NCBI GenBank assembly: GCA_947471745.1
Contig: CANJKZ010000538.1
Coordinates: 372,001-436,000 of the forward strand
Direction of reading: 5' to 3'
Source of the DNA: Closterium sp. Naga37s-1
Lineage: Eukaryota > Streptophyta > Zygnematophyceae > Desmidiales > Closteriaceae
Length of the DNA: 64,000 bases
Position 1 is the first letter of the stretch, and each line of letters starts with the position of its first letter. The notes below the pieces were generated by a model that saw only the letters and a program-made list of their open reading frames with translations, ran no database searches and was not told where the DNA came from. Both the position numbers and the translations under genes were made by a program. Positions 58,801-64,000 of this stretch are shown here, piece after piece.

Positions 58801-61800
58801 ATCCGGGGGTGAACCTTCATCCGAGGGCGAACCTTCATCCGGGGGCGAACCTTCATCCGGGGGCGAACCTTCATCCGGGGGTGAACCTTCATCCGGGGGT
58901 GAACCTTCATCCGGGGGTGAACCTTCTTCCGGGGGCGAACCTTCATCCGGGGGCGAACCTTCATCCGGGGGCGAATCTGGGGGTGAACCTTAATCCGGGG
59001 GCGAACCTTCATCCGGGGGCGAACCTTCATCCGAGGGCGAACCTTAATCCGGGGGTGAACCTTAATCCGGGGGTGAACCTTAATCCGGGGATGAACCCTA
59101 ATCCGGGGGTGAACCCTAATCCGGGGACGAACCTTCATCCGCGGGCGAACCTTCATCCGGGGGCGAACCTTCATCCGGGGGCGAACCTTCATCCGGGGAC
59201 GAACCTTCATCCGGGGGCGAACCTTCATCCGGGGGCGAACCTTAATCCGGGGGCGAACCTTAATCCGGGGGCGAACCTTAATCCGCGGGTGAACCTTAAT
59301 CCGGGGGTGAACCTTAATCCGGGGGTGAACCTTAATCCGGGGGTGAACCTTAACCCGGGGGTGAACCTTAATCCGGGGTGGAACCTTAATCCGGGGTGGA
59401 ACCTTCATCCGGGGGCGAACCTTCATCCGGGGGCGAACCTTCATCCAGGGGCGAACCTTCATCCGGGGGCGAACCTTAATCCGGGGGTGAACCTTAATCC
59501 GGGGGCGAACCTTTAATTCGGGGGTGAACCTTAATCCGGGGGTGAACCTTAATCCGGGGGTGAACCTTAATCCGGGGATGAACCCTAATCCGCGGGTGAA
59601 CCTTCATCCGGGGGTGAACCTTAATCCGGGGTTGAACCTTAATCCGGGGGTGAACCTTAATCCGGGGGTGAACCTTCATCCGGGGGTGAACCTTCATCCG
59701 AGGGTGAACCTTCATCCGGGGGCGAACCTTCATCCGGGGGCGAACCTTCATCCGGGGGCGAACCTTCATCCGGGGGCGAACCTTCATCCGGGGGCGAACC
59801 TTAATCCGGGGGTGAACCTTAATCCGGGGGTGAACCTTCATCCGGGGGCGAACCTTAATCCGGGGGCGAACCTTCATCCGGGGGCGAACCTTCATCCTTC
59901 ATCCGGGGGCGAACCTTCATCCGGGGGCGAACCTTCATCCGGGGGCGAACCTTCATCCGGGGGTGAACCTTCATCCGGGGCCGAACCTTAATCCGGGGGC
60001 GAACCTTAATCCGGGGGCGAACCTTAAGCCGCGGGTGAACCTTAATCCGGGGGTGAACCTTAATCCGGGGGTGAACCTTAATCCGGGGGTGAACCTTAAC
60101 CCGGGGGTGAACCTTAATCCGGGGTGGAACCTTAATCCGGGGTGGAACCTTCATCCGGGGGCGAACCTTCATCCGGGGGCGAACCTTCATCCGGGGGCGA
60201 ACCTTGATCCGGGGGCGAACCTTAATCCGGGGGCGAACCTTTAATCCGGGGGTGAACCTTAATCCGGGGGTGAACCTTCATCCGGGGTGAACCTTCATCC
60301 GGGGGTGAACCTTCATCCGGGGGCGAACCTTCATCCGGGGGCGAACCTTCATCCGGGGGCGAACCTTCATCTGGGGGCGAACCTTCGTCCGGGGGCGAAC
60401 CTTCATCCGGGGGCGAACCTTCATCCGGGGGCGAACCTTCATCCGGGGGCGAACCTTCATCCCGGGGCGAACCTTCATCCGGGGGCGAACCTTCATCCGG
60501 GGGTGAACCTTCATCCGGGGGTGAACCTTCATCCGAGGGCGAACCTTCATCCGGGGGCGAACCTTCATCCGGGGGCGAACCTTCATCCGGGGGTGAACCT
60601 TCATCCGGGGGTGAACCTTCATCCGGGGGTGAACCTTCTTCCGGGGGCGAACCTTCATCCGGGGGCGAACCTTCATCCGGGGGCGAATCTGGGGGTGAAC
60701 CTTAATCCGGGGGCGAACCTTCATCCGGGGGCGAACCTTCATCCGAGGGCGAACCTTAATCCGGGGGTGAACCTTAATCCGGGGGTGAACCTTAATCCGG
60801 GGATGAACCCTAATCCGGGGGTGAACCCTAATCCGGGGACGAACCTTCATCCGCGGGCGAACCTTCATCCGGGGGCGAACCTTCATCCGGGGGCGAACCT
60901 TCATCCGGGGACGAACCTTCATCCGGGGGCGAACCTTCATCCGGGGGCGAACCTTAATCCGGGGGCGAACCTTAATCCGGGGGCGAACCTTAATCCGCGG
61001 GTGAACCTTAATCCGGGGGTGAACCTTAATCCGGGGGTGAACCTTAATCCGGGGGTGAACCTTAACCCGGGGGTGAACCTTAATCCGGGGTGGAACCTTA
61101 ATCCGGGGTGGAACCTTCATCCGGGGGCGAACCTTCATCCGGGGGCGAACCTTCATCCAGGGGCGAACCTTCATCCGGGGGCGAACCTTAATCCGGGGGT
61201 GAACCTTAATCCGGGGGCGAACCTTTAATTCGGGGGTGAACCTTAATCCGGGGGTGAACCTTAATCCGGGGGTGAACCTTAATCCGGGGATGAACCCTAA
61301 TCCGCGGGTGAACCTTCATCCGGGGGTGAACCTTAATCCGGGGTTGAACCTTAATCCGGGGGTGAACCTTAATCCGGGGGTGAACCTTCATCCGGGGGTG
61401 AACCTTCATCCGAGGGTGAACCTTCATCCGGGGGCGAACCTTCATCCGGGGGCGAACCTTCATCCGGGGGCGAACCTTCATCCGGGGGCGAACCTTCATC
61501 CGGGGGCGAACCTTAATCCGGGGGTGAACCTTAATCCGGGGGTGAACCTTCATCCGGGGGCGAACCTTAATCCGGGGGCGAACCTTCATCCGGGGGCGAA
61601 CCTTCATCCTTCATCCGGGGGCGAACCTTCATCCGGGGGCGAACCTTCATCCGGGGGCAAACCTTCATCCAGGGGCGAACCTTCATCTGGGGGCGAACCT
61701 TCATCCGAGGGCGAATCCGGGGGTGAACCTTAATCCGGGGGCGAACCTTCATCCGGGGGCGAACCTTAATCCGGGGATGAACCCTAATCCGGGGGTGAAC

Positions 61801-64000
61801 CCTAATCCGCGGGTGAAGCTTAATCCGGGAGCGAACCTTCATCTGGGGGCGAACCTTCATCCGGGGGCGAACCTTCATCCGGGGGCGAACCTTCATCCGG
61901 GGGCGAACCTTAATCCGGGGGTGAACCTTAATCCGCGGGTGAACCTTCATCCGGGGGCGAACCTTCATCCGGGGGTGAACCTTTATTCGGGGGCGAACCT
62001 TCATCCGGGGGCGAACCTTCATCCGGGGGCGAACCTTCATCCGGGGGCGAACCTTCATCCGGGGGTGAACCTTCATCCGGGGGTGAACCTTCATCCGGGG
62101 GTGAACCTTCTTCCAGGGGCGAACCTTCATCCGGGGGCGAATCCGGAGGTGAACCTTAATCCGGGGGCGAACCTTCATCCAGGGGCGAACCTTCATCCGA
62201 GGGCGAACCTTAATCCGGGGGTGAACCTTAATCCGGGGGTGAACCTTAATCCGGGGATGAACCCTAATCCGGGGGTGAACCCTAATCCGGGGGCGAACCT
62301 TCATCCGGGGGCGAACCTTCATCCGGGGGCGAACCTTCATCCGGGGGCGAACCTTCATCCGGGGGTGAACCTTCATCCGGGGCCGAACCTTAATCCGGGG
62401 GCGAACCTTAATCCGGGGGCGAACCTTAAGCCGCGGGTGAACCTTAATCCGGGGGTGAACCTTAATCCGGGGGTGAACCTTAATCCGGGGGTGAACCTTA
62501 ACCCGGGGGTGAACCTTAATCCGGGGTGGAACCTTAATCCGGGGTGGAACCTTCATCCGGGGGCGAACCTTCATCCGGGGGCGAACCTTCATCCGGGGGC
62601 GAACCTTGATCCGGGGGCGAACCTTAATCCGGGGGCGAACCTTTAATCCGGGGGTGAACCTTAATCCGGGGGTGAATTTCATCCGGGGTGAACCTTCATC
62701 CGGGGGTGAACCTTCATCCGGGGGCGAACCTTCATCCGGGGGCGAACCTTCATCCGGGGGCGAACCTTCATCTGGGGGCGAACCTTCGTCCGGGGGCGAA
62801 CCTTCATCCGGGGGCGAACCTTCATCCGGGGGCGAACCTTCATCCGGGGGCGAACCTTCATCCCGGGGCGAACCTTCATCCGGGGGCGAACCTTCATCCG
62901 GGGGTGAACCTTCATCCGGGGGTGAACCTTCATCCGAGGGCGAACCTTCATCCGGGGGCGAACCTTCATCCGGGGGCGAACCTTCATCCGGGGGTGAACC
63001 TTCATCCGGGGGTGAACCTTCATCCGGGGGTGAACCTTCTTCCGGGGGCGAACCTTCATCCGGGGGCGAACCTTCATCCGGGGGCGAATCTGGGGGTGAA
63101 CCTTAATCCGGGGGCGAACCTTCATCCGGGGGCGAACCTTCATCCGAGGGCGAACCTTAATCCGGGGGTGAACCTTAATCCGGGGGTGAACCTTAATCCG
63201 GGGATGAACCCTAATCCGGGGGTGAACCCTAATCCGGGGACGAACCTTCATCCGCGGGCGAACCTTCATCCGGGGGCGAACCTTCATCCGGGGGCGAACC
63301 TTCATCCGGGGACGAACCTTCATCCGGGGGCGAACCTTCATCCGGGGGCGAACCTTAATCCGGGGGCGAACCTTAATCCGGGGGCGAACCTTAATCCGCG
63401 GGTGAACCTTAATCCGGGGGTGAACCTTAATCCGGGGGTGAACCTTAATCCGGGGGTGAACCTTAACCCGGGGGTGAACCTTAATCCGGGGTGGAACCTT
63501 AATCCGGGGTGGAACCTTCATCCGGGGGCGAACCTTCATCCGGGGGCGAACCTTCATCCAGGGGCGAACCTTCATCCGGGGGCGAACCTTAATCCGGGGG
63601 CGAACCTTTAATTCGGGGGTGAACCTTAATCCGGGGGTGAACCTTAATCCGGGGGTGAACCTTAATCCGGGGGTGAGCCTTAATCCGGGGGTGAACCTTC
63701 ATCCGGGGGTGAACCTTCATCCGGGGGTGAACCTTCATCCGGGGGGGAACCTTCATCCGGGGGTGAACCTTCATCCGGGGGCGAACCTTCATCCGGGGGC
63801 GAACCTTCATCCGGGGGCGAACCTTCATCCGGGGGCGAACCTTCATCCGGGGGTGAACCTTCATCCGGGGGTGAAACTTCATCCGGGGGTGAACCTCATT
63901 CCGGGGGCGAACCTTCATCCGGGGGAGAACCTTCATCCGGGGGCGAATCCGGGGGTGAACCTTAATCCAGGGGCGAACCTTCATCCGAGGGCGAACCTTC
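37868..64000. repeat. 18-bp satellite, right array (at least 26 kb)
   Basis: About 1,450 copies of the same 18-bp unit as the left array, in the same orientation, running off the right edge. It is richer in the GCGAACCTTCATCC variant than the left array. Marker variants show layered higher-order repeats. A 7-bp insertion, ATCCTTCATCC, occurs near 41,141, 43,651, 47,421, 48,217, 48,296, 50,801, 54,240, 57,492, 59,896 and 61,608. Units shortened by 6 bp (GGGGGCGAATCC) and the string AACCTTTAATTCGG also recur. Long open frames on both strands are a by-product of the 18-bp period, and I see no inserted gene. Confidence 0.96.

Noticed and set aside
20591-64000. Very long open frames with hexapeptide repeats (Val-Asn-Leu-Asn-Pro-Gly, Ile-Lys-Val-His-Pro-Arg) on both strands
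   Set aside because: An 18-bp period stays open in any frame whose single unit lacks a stop. Both strands are open at once, and frames break at every short unit. Nothing distinguishes these from satellite by-products.
20591-64000. Minus-strand GGTTCGCCCCC in each 18-bp unit as a Pol III B box
   Set aside because: It resembles GGTTCGANNCC but lacks the invariant A, and there is no A box or tRNA fold around it.

Overview
This window is eukaryotic and almost entirely repetitive. About 80% is tandem satellite. It also holds two Ty1/copia retroelement copies, one possible multi-exon host gene and a short island of single-copy DNA. There is no bacterial gene organisation, and the splice-site-like signals are GT-AG. 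GC-rich composition, copia polyproteins with Ala/Gly-rich and Pro-Gly-Gly-Ala-Glu linkers, and many GT-AG-type introns suggest a green-lineage genome. A streptophyte (charophyte/desmid-like) alga is my best guess, at low confidence and from general familiarity only.

Layout. 1-9,020: a 12-13 bp purine-rich satellite (core GAACTGAGG) that runs off the left edge and has kilobase-scale higher-order duplications. 9,021-14,300: a patchwork of segmental duplications (about 1.32 kb lag) that resolves into a clean array of about 495-bp units. Every unit, including the diverged outer ones, carries the same long foldback hairpin. 14,300-16,700: mostly single-copy, less GC-rich DNA with a degenerate pair of about 233-bp repeats. 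16,750-20,575: a probable minus-strand gene of unknown function. Three exons can be proposed with matching splice phases, and the last is expanded by 191 perfect copies of a 9-bp repeat, giving a 573-residue Glu-Ala-Val tract. Small exon/intron duplications surround its introns.

20,591-26,192 and 37,868-64,000: two arrays of one 18-bp satellite (GGTGAACCTTAATCCGGG and variants), in the same orientation, with higher-order repeats at lags from about 1.7 to 18 kb. They are separated by an 11.7-kb block (26,193-37,867) whose two ends both abut GAACC. This block holds a minus-strand copia element with a 5' LTR but no visible 3' LTR, then a 20-bp satellite, a 60-61-bp satellite and a CATCGTGAC-type satellite. 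The last is interrupted by a compact plus-strand copia derivative with two 125-bp LTRs and a GTGAC target-site duplication.

Interpretation. The window looks like heterochromatin built by repeated tandem amplification, with retroelements nested inside satellites. The most unusual items are the conserved hairpin array, the perfect 573-residue coding minisatellite, the exact GAACC flanks around the 11.7-kb block, and the linked variants in the 18-bp satellite that change which reading frames are open. The satellites are open over long distances in several frames because 9 and 18 are multiples of three; these open frames are not treated as genes.
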